Shown here in pieces: positions 32,460 through 41,525 of a DNA stretch of 64,000 nt (position 1 is the stretch's first letter; every line of letters begins with the position of its first letter). Source of the stretch: an uncultured bacterium (GTDB taxonomy: Bacteria; Patescibacteriota; Gracilibacteria; Absconditabacterales; Absconditicoccaceae); the NCBI GenBank assembly GCA_937862565.1, contig CALMFT010000013.1:42064-106063 (forward strand), given 5' to 3'. The notes below the pieces were generated by a model. It saw only the letters and a list, made by a program, of their open reading frames with translations. It had not been told where the DNA came from and made no database searches. The position numbers and the translations under genes were made by a program.

Positions 32460-34220
32460 ATGAGAATTGTATTAATTATTTTATGGACACTATTCTGGGT
32501 ATTTCTGGGGTATTTAGTTTTTATGCCAGCTCTTTCTCTTTCCTTTGGATCGGGGATATATTGGTATATGATCATCTACTCAGCTGTACTTTATCTCCTT
32601 AGTGCATTTAAAAAAGATCAATTTGGAGATACTCTCCTTAATGTAAAGGCTCGATCTCTTCTATTGATACCATGTTTAGGCATTCTAGCTATAATATGCA
32701 TAGGTATTTATTCATGGGGTTGGTTTCACACTGAAACTTATCGTAACATGATAGGTAAAGTAGAAGAACAAGATTTTGTTGCAAGTATTGCACCAATAGA
32801 TCCGGCACAGATGATAACTGTTGATCAAGAGATTGCTCAAAGAATTGGCGGAATAGTACTTGGAGAAGATCCAGGGCTTGGAAGCCGATGTAAACTGGGG
32901 GAATTTCATCTTCAACAAGTTGACAAAAAACTTTACTGGATTGCACCTTTGCTTCATTCTGGATTCTGGAAATGGCAAGGAAATGATAGTACCCCTGGGT
33001 ATGTTGTCGTTAATGCAACCAATGAAAGAGATTACCGTCTTATTAAAGAAGTGAACGGAAAACCAATAAATATTCGTTACCAGCCAAATGCTTATTTTGG
33101 ACAAGATTTGGAGCGACATATTTATACGTCTGGTTATCAAAGTCAAGGATTTGCGGATTATACTTTTGAAGTAGATGAAAGCTGGAATCCTTATTGGACG
33201 GTTTCTCTTTATGACAGTAAAATTGGATTTCTTGGTGATGATGTTACAAGACTAATTGTAGTTAATCCACAAACGGGGGAGATCAATGGTTATTCATTAG
33301 ATCAAACTCCTGCTTGGTGTGATAGAGTCCACCCTGAATCTTTTGTTGTAGAACAACTAAAAGATTGGGGAGAATTTATACATGGATATTGGAATTGGAG
33401 CGGGAAGGATAAACTTCGTCCTGCAGACGAAAGATCTATTGTAGCTGGAGCAGATGGTCAGATGTATTACTATATCGGACTACAATCAAAGGGTGCTGAC
33501 CAATCAACAGTTGGTTTCATGCTTGTAAATTGTCGTACAAAAAAATCAACCTGGATTAGACAGGCTGGAGCAACAGAAACTGCTGCTCGAGCTTCTGCTG
33601 AAGGGATGGTTCAAGAGAAAGGATATGTAGGAAGTGAGGGTATTACTTATAACATGGGAGGTTATCCTACCTACGAATTCCTTCTGAAAGACAAGTCAGG
33701 CTTGATGAAATTGATTGCTTTGGTTAATGTCCATGATCACAACGTAGTGGGATTTGGACCAGATCGGCTCACGGCAATCCATAGTTATCTCAATAAAATG
33801 AGTAGCCGTGGTAATGCAGTAGTGGGGCAACCAAGAGAAATGGTGGAAGTTACCAAAAAGACTAAGATATCTCGTTTTAATAATGAGGTTGCTAATGGTA
33901 CTACTACATATTTCTTTATGATTGATGGAGTAAAAAAACAATTTTTTGGTACTAGTTCTATTAGTAGTGAATTTTGTTTAACTCTTCCTGGTGATTCTGT
34001 AACAATTACGTACCTAGACTCAGAGCAATCTGAGATTGAAGTAAATAATTTTGATAACCTAAAAATTGGAGCATTAAAGAATGTTACTCAGCTTCTTAAA
34101 GAAGGTGCTGTTAACGTTATTCTCGATGAACAATTAAAAAAGGCTCAAAATGGAGTAACTGATGCTGAATGGAAAAAACTTTCTCCATCGGAAAAACAAA
34201 AACTCTTAAAGAAAAATTAA
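32460..34220 (+). CDS. large membrane-anchored protein of unknown function
   Basis: This 586-aa protein starts with two or three membrane helices (LIILWTLFWVFLGYLVFMPAL; YWYMIIYSAVLYLLSAF; LLLIPCLGILAIICIGI), then a large extracytoplasmic domain rich in Tyr, Trp and Gly, for example GEFIHGYWNWSGKD and GYPTYEFLLKDKSGL. No known function is recognised. It has no in-frame UGA despite many glycines, and its CGA codons lie at positions that read better as Arg (LE-x-HIYTSGY). It may be a recent acquisition from a standard-code donor. Terminators follow. Confidence 0.75.
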   Translation: MRIVLIILWTLFWVFLGYLVFMPALSLSFGSGIYWYMIIYSAVLYLLSAFKKDQFGDTLLNVKARSLLLIPCLGILAIICIGIYSWGWFHTETYRNMIGKVEEQDFVASIAPIDPAQMITVDQEIAQRIGGIVLGEDPGLGSRCKLGEFHLQQVDKKLYWIAPLLHSGFWKWQGNDSTPGYVVVNATNERDYRLIKEVNGKPINIRYQPNAYFGQDLERHIYTSGYQSQGFADYTFEVDESWNPYWTVSLYDSKIGFLGDDVTRLIVVNPQTGEINGYSLDQTPAWCDRVHPESFVVEQLKDWGEFIHGYWNWSGKDKLRPADERSIVAGADGQMYYYIGLQSKGADQSTVGFMLVNCRTKKSTWIRQAGATETAARASAEGMVQEKGYVGSEGITYNMGGYPTYEFLLKDKSGLMKLIALVNVHDHNVVGFGPDRLTAIHSYLNKMSSRGNAVVGQPREMVEVTKKTKISRFNNEVANGTTTYFFMIDGVKKQFFGTSSISSEFCLTLPGDSVTITYLDSEQSEIEVNNFDNLKIGALKNVTQLLKEGAVNVILDEQLKKAQNGVTDAEWKKLSPSEKQKLLKKN

Positions 34221-34235
34221 TGTTTCATTAATTGG

Positions 34236-34264
34236 CGTCTGTGGTTCATCCACAGACGTTTTTT
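34236..34264 (+). terminator. rho-independent terminator
   Basis: Perfect 9-bp arms CGTCTGTGG and CCACAGACG are followed by six T, right after the large membrane protein. Confidence 0.92.
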
Positions 34265-34271
34265 CATACAC

Positions 34272-34303
34272 AAAAAACCCTGAAATTCATCAGGGTTTTT
34301 TTT
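34272..34303. terminator. bidirectional terminator
   Basis: A-run, arms ACCCTGA/TCAGGGT and T-run lie between convergent genes, so it can serve both strands. Confidence 0.88.
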
Positions 34304-34325
34304 GGATTGTATTTTAAACTTGAGA

Positions 34326-34913
34326 TTAAGATCCTTTCGTGATAGATTTAACAGTAATTTGGAATACTAATGTTTTACCAGCTAATTCAGGAGCAAAACT
34401 TGCAGTAACTGTAGTACCACTAATAGAAAGTACTTTAGCTTTTTGTCCTCCAAAATCATATGATTCACCTATTTTAGGATCAATACCTGCTACTTTGAAA
34501 GTCTCGATATTCATAGGAACATTGTATTTTGGATCGTCAGCGTTACCGTACGCATCCTCAGGAGCTAATACTAATTTTTTAGTTTCATCAATTTTCATAC
34601 CCATTACTCCTTTGTCAAAACCAGCGATCATTTGACCAGCTCCAGCAACAAAAGTGAGTGGTGCATAAGTTCTTCCAGCATTTACTTTATTAGCTTTTGT
34701 AGCCTCCGCTTCGATTGATGTATCAAACAAAGTTCCATCTTCAAGAGTACCAACGTAATCTACAGAGATAGTATCTCCTTTTTCAACAACACTTTGTGAA
34801 GTTTCTACGCTAGGAACAGTACCAGTCCCAGTAGTATTTTTATTTTTCATAAGTCCACATCCAGATAAAAATAAAGGTAAGAATGCTATTGCAGCAAAAA
34901 TAATAATTTTCAT
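34326..34913 (-). CDS. FKBP-type peptidyl-prolyl isomerase lipoprotein
   Basis: This 195-aa protein has a lipoprotein signal (MKIIIFAAIAFLPLFLSGCG) with lipobox LSGC. The FKBP core is GDTISVDYVGTLEDGTLFD, followed by LTFVAGAGQMIAGFDKGVMGM and ETKKLVLAPEDAYG. The long insert VPMNIETFKVAGID is SlyD-like. It would assist folding of exported proteins at the outer face of the membrane. I start at MKIII rather than an upstream ATG because the signal peptide begins there. Confidence 0.93.
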   Translation of the reverse strand: MKIIIFAAIAFLPLFLSGCGLMKNKNTTGTGTVPSVETSQSVVEKGDTISVDYVGTLEDGTLFDTSIEAEATKANKVNAGRTYAPLTFVAGAGQMIAGFDKGVMGMKIDETKKLVLAPEDAYGNADDPKYNVPMNIETFKVAGIDPKIGESYDFGGQKAKVLSISGTTVTASFAPELAGKTLVFQITVKSITKGS

Positions 34914-35001
34914 AGTAAATTTGTAAAAAATAAATAGTATCATAAGCATAATGGATTAACTCTCTAATTCAATATGCAAATCGACTTTATATGATTTGAT
35001 A

Positions 35002-35030
35002 TTGTATAGTCTAGTAATTCTGATTATAAT
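35002..35030 (+). promoter_or_regulatory. promoter upstream of GIY-YIG gene
   Basis: TTGTAT and TATAAT are separated by 17 bases. The -10 box ends 19 bases before the ATG at 35050. The stretch TCTGATTATAAT is shared with promoters at 38642 and 49532. Confidence 0.65.
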
Positions 35031-35049
35031 ATATTTACAAACACCCAAA

Positions 35050-35646
35050 ATGTTACAATTTCCGTCACTTGACCATATTTCTGAGCTCCCAGGAGTGTAT
35101 ATTTTTCGTGATTGAAAAAAACAAATACTCTATATTGGTAAGGCTAAAAACCTAAGAAAAAGACTCGCTCAGTACTTCAATCCCAAAAGTGTATGGAAGC
35201 AAGATATGTTGAATAAAGCTGAAGATCTTGAATTTTTGGTATGCCAAAGTGAGCAAGAAGCACTCGTCCTCGAGTCCAACCTCATCAAGAAACATTTTCC
35301 TCCTTACAATAGACTGCTCAAAGGCGATAACAGCTATGTGTATATCAAAATTACCAATCATGCCTATCCACAGGTCTTGCTTACTAGATACAGATCAGAC
35401 GATAAAGCCACCTACATTGGTCCCAAAAATAATACCCAAGAACTCAGAAAATTACTCCAACGAATGAGACAATTCTTGCAATATAGAGGATGCAAGGATT
35501 TACAATTTAGACAAGGTGAATTGTGCAATGACTATGTATTTGGTTTGTGTAAAGGATGGTGTGTATATGCAAAAGTGTGAACTAAAGATGAAATTCCAGC
35601 ATTAGAGAAAGCGAAGAGACTTTGATTTGAGCTTGATAAAAAGTAA
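35050..35646 (+). CDS. GIY-YIG nuclease, UvrC N-terminal-like
   Basis: This 198-aa protein matches the first third of UvrC: [28 protein letters not shown] is the GIY-YIG fold, followed by EALVLESNLIKKHFPPYN and a Cys-containing ELCNDYVFGLCKG stretch. UvrC's UVR, RNase H-like and HhH domains are absent; TAA ends the frame cleanly. It may act like Cho, a UvrC-related incision enzyme, or be a degraded copy. Two UGA lie near the C-terminus and one in the GIY-YIG domain. Confidence 0.85.
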
Positions 35647-35803
35647 ATAGTGAAGAGAATAAATATTATTTTGTTTGAAATTGGAGAGCATAAGATTATA
35701 GCTTAGGAGACTCTATTTTTTGAAAATATAAAATATAATAACAATTCAAATAATCAGAATATTATATTGTGTAAGGTAGTTTGATTTTTTACTTTTTTTT
35801 CAT

Positions 35804-37279
35804 TTGATCATCACTCAAGAATATTTTTCTCAACTTCGAATTCAGATTATTCAGCATCTTGCATTGAGTTACGATACTAAGAAGATTTTTAGTTTTCTCA
35901 ATAAGTGTACGATTACGGAAATCAATGAAGATAAGAAAACAGTAGTGGTTACTGTTGCCAATGATTTTGTGTTGATTCAGGTGAGGAAGTTTTTTCTAGA
36001 TGGTTTGCGTGATTCGCTTCATGAGTGTTATAATCAACAGTATGATATAGAAATAATAGTAGATAGTCAGATTACAGGCGTGGAGCTCAAAGGTGTTTTG
36101 GAAAGTAGTGGAAAATCAAAAAAATCTGATGAAACAGAGAAAGCTATAAATAAAAGTGCAGAGCAAGTTTTTCAAACTCATAAAAATACACTTTCAGAAT
36201 ATTTTGGAGTATTATTTGATATCAAGTATCAGTTTGAAAACTTTGTAGTCGGACCAAACAATGAATTTGCAAATGCGATATTACAGGCAATCTGTGAAAA
36301 TCCTGGAGAAGCTCACAATCCATTTTTCTTGCATGGAAATGTGGGATTGGGTAAAACGCATCTGCTCCAAGCGACTGGAAATCAGATTATAAAAGCTCGA
36401 CATGATAAGACCGTAGTATATCTTCCTACTTCCAAGTTGGTTACTGAGATTATTAACTCTATAAAAAATAATTCTGTGAATAAGTTTTTGCGTAAATTTG
36501 AAGAAGTGGATGTTCTGATTCTGGATGATATCCAAATTATTGCCAATAAAAATGCATGCCAGGATATTTTACTCGGATTGTTCAATGAGTTTGTAGACAA
36601 GAAAAAACAGGTGATATTTTCAGGAGATAAACCTCCAAGACAGCTTATGCAGATTGAAGAAAGATTGAAGACAAGATTTGCACTCGGGACAATTTGTGAA
36701 ATTACGATGCCTGATTTTGAAACCAGAATGGCTATTCTCAAACAAAAACGAAATGCCAGAGGAGAAGAATTGCTCGAGACCGGATACGAATTGGTGGCTT
36801 CTACGATCACAGATAATGTGAGAGAACTTGAGGGGATTACCAATACTCTGATTACCAAAAAACAACTCATGCAACGTGATCTCAATCTCGATGATGTGAT
36901 TCAAGTACTCAAATCTATGGGATATGAATACAGAGGAGTGATTGGAAAACTTGACGACGATGTTGTAAGCACGGATCAAAAAAATAAAAAAAGATCAAAA
37001 GATGATGAATTTATGCAAACAATTCAAAAAATAGCTGATTATTATGGGCTTTCGAGTGAGGAAATGCTTGCGAGTGGAAGAAAACAAGAATTGGTGCTAG
37101 CACGTTCTATCGCGATGCGAGTTGCCAAAAAATCTTTTGGATGGACACTGGATAAGATTGGAAAATTTTTCAAAAAAAATCATAGTAGCGTAATTTATGC
37201 TCTCAATCAATTTGAAGATAATCTGAAAGAAGACGCGAGCCTCAAAGATGATCTGAGAGCGCTTGGAATAGCGATGTAA
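35804..37279 (+). CDS. dnaA: chromosomal replication initiator DnaA
   Basis: DnaA (491 aa) binds oriC and opens the duplex. Domain I is short (QLRIQIIQHLALS), the AAA+ domain has Walker A FLHGNVGLGKTHLL near residue 178 and Walker B DVLILDDIQII, and domain IV carries SIAMRVAKKSFGWTLDKIGKFF and KNHSSVIYALNQFE. The start is TTG at 35804, as no ATG lies upstream in frame. No internal UGA is present. No cluster of DnaA boxes was found beside the gene. Confidence 0.94.
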   Translation: MIITQEYFSQLRIQIIQHLALSYDTKKIFSFLNKCTITEINEDKKTVVVTVANDFVLIQVRKFFLDGLRDSLHECYNQQYDIEIIVDSQITGVELKGVLESSGKSKKSDETEKAINKSAEQVFQTHKNTLSEYFGVLFDIKYQFENFVVGPNNEFANAILQAICENPGEAHNPFFLHGNVGLGKTHLLQATGNQIIKARHDKTVVYLPTSKLVTEIINSIKNNSVNKFLRKFEEVDVLILDDIQIIANKNACQDILLGLFNEFVDKKKQVIFSGDKPPRQLMQIEERLKTRFALGTICEITMPDFETRMAILKQKRNARGEELLETGYELVASTITDNVRELEGITNTLITKKQLMQRDLNLDDVIQVLKSMGYEYRGVIGKLDDDVVSTDQKNKKRSKDDEFMQTIQKIADYYGLSSEEMLASGRKQELVLARSIAMRVAKKSFGWTLDKIGKFFKKNHSSVIYALNQFEDNLKEDASLKDDLRALGIAM

Positions 37280-37317
37280 ACGTAAGACACACTTTTTAAA
37301 ATTTTGAATATATTTGT

Positions 37318-38193
37318 ATGACTTTGTACGATCTAGTTGCCAATAAACACTATCAAAATAAAAACGTTCTCACCAAACTTATTGATCATCATACGGGGGT
37401 TCCTTACAAGGAAATTATCCTCCATTATGATGATGTGGTAGCAGAAGAAGTAGTAGCGAAAATTACTTCAGATTATTATCTCTACGAAAAAGACAAAATG
37501 CCACTTGAATATATTGTCTGACATGTGGACTTTTTGAAGAACAGTTTTCTCATCGACAAGAGAGCAATGATCCCGAGACCAGAAACTGAATATATGATTG
37601 AAGCCGTAGTAGAAGGTATACAAGAATGATCTGATGAAAATGTGGACTTACTTGATTTGGGATGTGGATGTGGCGTATTGGGATTGAGTGTCGCGATCTT
37701 GTCTCAGAAAAAACCGAAAACTTTGGCATCTTGGGATCTGAGTCCTGACGCAGTGGATTTAACAAAGAAAAATATTGAAAAATATTCTGAGCAATTGAGC
37801 GCGAGCAATATAGCAACTTCGACATTGGTGAGTAGAGGACTAGAAGAACTAGCTCAATTTCCAGAACTACAAAAACAACGACAGACGAATAAACTGGTGA
37901 TTGTCTGTAATTATCCTTACATTCCTGATGAGACTTTTGAGGATAATGCTGATGAATGTGCAAAAACTTGGGAGCCAAGAATGGCGTTTGTGGGTGGACC
38001 TGATGGGCTGGATTTATACAGAGTACTGTTTGGGGAAGTTGAAAAACATGGATTGACGGGCGCGACATTGTATCTGGAAATGATGACTTGGCAGATGGAA
38101 AGCCTCCAAAAGGAGTTTTCTTCTACGATAGATCTTCAGATTATCAAAACATTTCATTTCAATATTATCATCGTGAAAGCAGAGTGGAAATAA
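37318..38193 (+). CDS. prmC: release factor glutamine methyltransferase PrmC
   Basis: PrmC (291 aa) methylates the GGQ glutamine of release factors. Landmarks are PLEYIVGHVDF (Gly by UGA), AMIPRPETEYMIE, LLDLGCGCGVLGLS and the catalytic segment VCNYPYIPDET, where NPPY has become NYPY. The rest of the C-terminus (FVGGPDGLDLYR) is typical. In a cell where UGA is sense, RF1 would be the only stop-codon release factor substrate. It follows dnaA by 38 bases. Confidence 0.92.
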
Positions 38194-38222
38194 GGAGCTA
38201 GGAGTTTAATTTCTTTTTTAAT

Positions 38223-38350
38223 TACTTTTGGCATTGCCCCAAAAGTAAGTCTAGTCAAAAACAGCTCCGCTGTACAGCGGAGCTGGTCAAGACTACGATG
38301 GTTGGTACTGAAATTGATCATGTTGTGTTTTTGACGAACTGTGAGGAGTA
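38223..38350. repeat. dispersed structured repeat, copy C (short form)
   Basis: The TACTTTTGG/CCAAAAGTA hairpin and the GTCAAAAACA/TGTTTTTGAC pair match copies A and B. The inner hairpin is replaced by a 22-base palindrome of arms AGCTCCGCTGT at 38263-38284. It lies between prmC and tRNA-Leu. Confidence 0.82.
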
Positions 38351-38438
38351 TGTAGATAAATAAAAAATCTAATGTATAAGCTTGAGGAAGATTTTTTATT
38401 GATTATTGTGGCTTCTTTGTTACATATAAGTTCACTTT

Positions 38439-38518
38439 GTCGAGGTGATGGAACTGGTATACATGTACGATTGAGGTTCGTATGCTTCGGCTTGGGGGTT
38501 CGAGTCCCCTCTTCGACA
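38439..38518 (+). tRNA. tRNA-Leu (anticodon GAG)
   Basis: Acceptor arms GTCGAGG/CTTCGAC, anticodon stem TACGA/TCGTA with loop TTGAGGT (GAG), a short class II-type variable arm (TGCTTCGGCTT) and T arm GGGGG/CCCCT with TTCGAGT loop define it. Discriminator is A; CCA is not encoded. Confidence 0.9.
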
Positions 38519-38558
38519 TTTAATACGCCCAATAAAGCTTCTTATTGACTACAATTAT

Positions 38559-38595
38559 AAAAAATGATGATCAGATTTGATGATCATTTTTTTTA
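38559..38595 (+). terminator. terminator after tRNA-Leu
   Basis: Hairpin arms AATGATGATCA/TGATGATCATT with one mismatch are followed by a T-run. Confidence 0.75.
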
Positions 38596-38618
38596 TATTA
38601 ATTCTGATACTGAGATAT

Positions 38619-38647
38619 TTGACAATAATGAGCAATCTGATTATAAT
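38619..38647 (+). promoter_or_regulatory. consensus promoter with leaderless geometry
   Basis: Perfect TTGACA and TATAAT are separated by 17 bases. The -10 box ends at 38647 and the ATG of the next gene is at 38654, so the expected transcription start coincides with the start codon. Confidence 0.8.
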
Positions 38648-38653
38648 AGAAAT

Positions 38654-39397
38654 ATGAAACGTACGGTCAAACGAGTTATCCTAGTTTGAGCACTCTTCAC
38701 AACGATGTGATGGGGATTTTTTCCAAATACAATTTTCAATCAAAAGTGGCTTTTGACACCAACTGTACATGCACAATCAGCAGTAGATTCCATAAAATCA
38801 AAAATAAGATCGGTGGTTGCTTGAGCAGATTGAAAAGTAACGTATGCAACAAAAAATAGATTGATCGAAGTAATAACGAGTAAAATTAAAACTTCAAGTA
38901 ATGATATTATCACAGATATCTATATTTTCTTCCTCAAAGAAGTAAAAAAAATGAGAACTTCTGATGAAATTCTTTCTATTTCAAATAATTATCCTACAAA
39001 TAATAATCAACCCAATAATCAAGTACCAACTTCAGGTCCTGATTTCTTTGTTCCCTTCGCGACTGTGGCTGGAAGCATATCCCTTGATCAAAAATTTGCT
39101 ACTGTAAGTATCAAAATACAAAACCAAGGACTCAATTATTCCGCTGACGGAATGGGATCATTAAAATTTGGTTGTAAGGGTGTAGATGGTGAATTTTATC
39201 CTTATCGATCGTATACAGACAATCAGAATATTTCTACAAATGGTGAAATAATTACAGAGATACCAAATGTTTATATCGGAAACCTTACTTCAAGTAAGTG
39301 ATTTAAGCTTCTTACCTGTAAAATTGATTCTTCAAATCTCATTGCTGAATCCAATGAAGATAATAATGCAGTAAATGTAAGTTTACAGATTTACTAA
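38654..39397 (+). CDS. secreted CARDB-domain protein
   Basis: This 247-aa protein has a signal peptide (KRVILVGALFTTMGWGFFP... VHAQ|SA). The C-terminal domain has FATVSIKIQNQGLNYSADG, LLTCKIDSSNLIAESNEDNN and a closing VNVSLQIY strand, matching CARDB-like beta-sandwich adhesion domains. UGA codes Gly in the signal peptide and in SSKGFKL. Its own strong promoter precedes it. It is probably exported and surface exposed. Confidence 0.8.
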
Positions 39398-39466
39398 TCT
39401 GAGTAGATAATTTTGATGATGAGCGAGAGCTCTTTTTTATATTATTAAAATATTCTGTGGATAATG

Positions 39467-39628
39467 CCCTCACCCCAACCCTCTCCCAAAAGGAGAGGGA
39501 GCGCAAATCAAGCATCTCCCAAGTGGAGAGGAGGTACAGATCAAGCATCTCCCAAGTGGAGAGGAGGTACAGATCAAGCATCTCCCAAGTGGAGAGGAGG
39601 TACAGATCGAGTTTCTCCCAAAAGGAGA
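39467..39628. repeat. tandem CTCTCC-hairpin repeat array
   Basis: It starts with CCCTCACCCCAACCCTCTCC, a REP-like hairpin opening found in many bacteria, closed by GGAGAGGG. Three copies of a 33-base unit follow, each with TCTCCCAAGTGGAGA, then a degenerate unit ending GGAGATAGG. No unique spacers exist, so it is not a CRISPR. Confidence 0.85.
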
Positions 39629-39687
39629 TAGGTATTGATACTCAAATTCTCATGTCGTATTTCCTGCTTCGTTTTATAGTAATTGAA

Positions 39688-39980
39688 GCCTGCTCCGCTG
39701 AACTGCAGGAGCCTGCTCCGCTGAACTGCAGGAGCCTGCTCCGCTGAACTGCAGGAGCCTGCTCCGCTGAATAGCGGAGTTGACGCCAGGAGTGAGTGAG
39801 ATTTGATTGGGAGTTTGCAATTGGAGCCTGCTCCGCTGAATAGCAATTGGAGCCTGCTCCGCTGAATAGCAATTGGAGCCCGCTCCGCTGAAATGCGGAG
39901 TTGACGCCAGGAGTGAGTGAGATTTGATTGGGAGTTTGCTATTGAGTAGGAGCCTGTTCCGCTGAAGTGCGGAGTTGATG
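39688..39980. repeat. CTCCGC palindrome cluster
   Basis: About eight copies of GCCTGCTCCGCTGAA-type units occur: three with direct 23-base spacing, then longer units containing TTGACGCCAGGAGTGAG, which resembles the right end of the dispersed repeat. The stretch 39398-40078 has no gene; it holds this cluster, the array at 39467 and AT-rich sequence. Confidence 0.82.
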
Positions 39981-40078
39981 GAGCATAATGAGTATAAATT
40001 TAAATGACTTTGAACTTTTTATCACGACAAAAAAACCAGACTCAGCATCTGATTATTTTTATATTTTATTCACAATAT

Positions 40079-40525
40079 TTACGCTCCTATAAATTGTCAG
40101 ATAGCTCGAAATACAAAGGTAACAAATAATCGACTGAGACCTACGCCTCCTATTGCCCAGACAGCAGCCTTTATATGATCTTGAATTTTTTTAACTTCAT
40201 CATCTTTGGGATTGAGTAAGAGCTGAATACCTTGAATAATGAGATAAATCAGAGCGATAAGAGCCAAGAATCCTAAGAACCAGTTGATTCCGTTTTGAAT
40301 TCCGCCTAATAAGGTATCTTTTGCATCATTAAATCCAGTAATTTCAGAATTTTTAATTCCTCAGACTCCTTCTCCGATGGCTTTTATTCCATTTCTGATT
40401 GGATCGTCAAGTTTTGTAGAATCAATAACGTCTGTTGATTTTATGTTTTTATAAGGATCTTCAATTGGGTCAAACCAATTGAGACTAGCTAATAATCAGA
40501 CTAATGAAGAGACGCTTATATTCAT
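40079..40525 (-). CDS. small two-helix membrane protein, VirB2/TrbC pilin-like
   Basis: This 148-aa protein has an N-terminal hydrophobic stretch (SSLVGLLASLNWF), a polar segment, then two membrane helices: INWFLGFLALIALIYLIIQGI and AVWAIGGVGLSWLFVTFVF, separated by a Lys/Asp loop. Size and topology fit type IV secretion pilins, but no decisive motif exists. The two Trp in the last helix are CGA. The TAA at 40079 ends the frame. It lies divergent from the next gene. Confidence 0.6.
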
Positions 40526-40718
40526 AAATAATTGGTATCGTAATAAATATCCATTTTATTTTATAAGTTATATTTCGTTATTAGATAGTATTATAACTAC
40601 ATTTATTTTTTTTGCAAGTTTTAAGGGCGAAATTGTAATTTATGATCTCAGATTATTTGTATTTATATTCTTCGCGGGTATAATGAATTATTGTTTTATT
40701 AGTTTTGTTTATTTTATT

Positions 40719-41447
40719 ATGGCAGATTTGAATTCAATTGGCTCTAGAATTTCAAAAGTTGGAGAAAATGTAGGTACAAGATTAGATGGAATAGCAAAAA
40801 AGTTTTTGGATTCTACTAATCTTAAAGTAGATCTCCAGAATGTATTTCAAGAAACTGGTCTAAACACCGCAAAACTCAATGAGAAAATGAACGAACTACA
40901 GTTACCTGAAGTATATAAAAATGCTGCATCGTTTTTAGTTCAAAATCAAAAAGCGTTCGAATGAGCTGAAACTCTTCCTGATTTTCTTCAAGTATTACTC
41001 GACACACAAGCAGATAAATTCTTGGGATCAGTTGATTCAAATGCAATACCTGAAATCAAAGGTGGACGTAGCGATGATGCTACACTTGTAGTGGGAATGA
41101 TACAAAATATTGTAAGACTCAAAGCAAAATATACACCTCAAGATAATAATTTTGATCTTCCTTATAGATATAGCGCACAAGGGGTGATGATTAAACAAGA
41201 CGATGGAAGTTACCTCTCAATTTCTGAAAACAAAAAAAGAATTCCTGAAGAAGCTACTTATAAGAATATTATTTCAAATATGGTGGAACATATCAATGGG
41301 CTTTCTGGAGGTCCTACTGCTGTTGAATCGCCAGTGCAAACACCAGCAATTGATGCCAAACAAGAAGCTGAAAAATTGACAGCAACGCCATTAGAATCTA
41401 CAAAAGCAAGTACATCGAAACTTCAAGATCTTTCACAAGCTGCCTAA
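40719..41447 (+). CDS. hypothetical soluble protein, 242 aa
   Basis: The frame starts MADLNSIGSRISKVGENVG, continues helical (VDLQNVFQETGLNTAKLNEKMNELQLP), and ends with an Ala/Thr/Ser/Lys-rich tail. One UGA lies in FEGAETLPDF. A longer frame extends upstream to 40479 but overlaps the oppositely oriented pilin-like gene, so I use the ATG at 40719. It lies upstream of lepB. No family is recognised. Confidence 0.65.
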
Positions 41448-41525
41448 TAAAATGTTGAATTAATTATAACATTAATAATAATGTTATGCACTAGTAATTT
41501 ATATATTTTTATATATTAGCGATTT

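Noticed and set aside
38293..38532. Minus-strand frame over tRNA-Leu.
   Set aside because: It lies antisense across a clear tRNA gene and part of the dispersed repeat.
39456..39464. DnaA box TGTGGATAA as a sign of oriC.
   Set aside because: Single perfect boxes also lie in coding sequence (about 7906 and 1336); no cluster exists and the nearby region is a repeat array.
39467..39628. CRISPR array.
   Set aside because: The units are contiguous, identical and contain internal hairpins; there are no unique spacers or cas genes.
39574..39872. Repetitive minus-strand frames rich in Ser-Gly-Ala.
   Set aside because: They arise from the CTCCGC palindrome units in two frames, with no start context and no homologue.
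40479..40718. Upstream extension of the 242-aa gene.
   Set aside because: The segment overlaps the opposite-strand pilin-like gene and adds unusual hydrophobic residues; the ATG at 40719 gives a normal soluble start.
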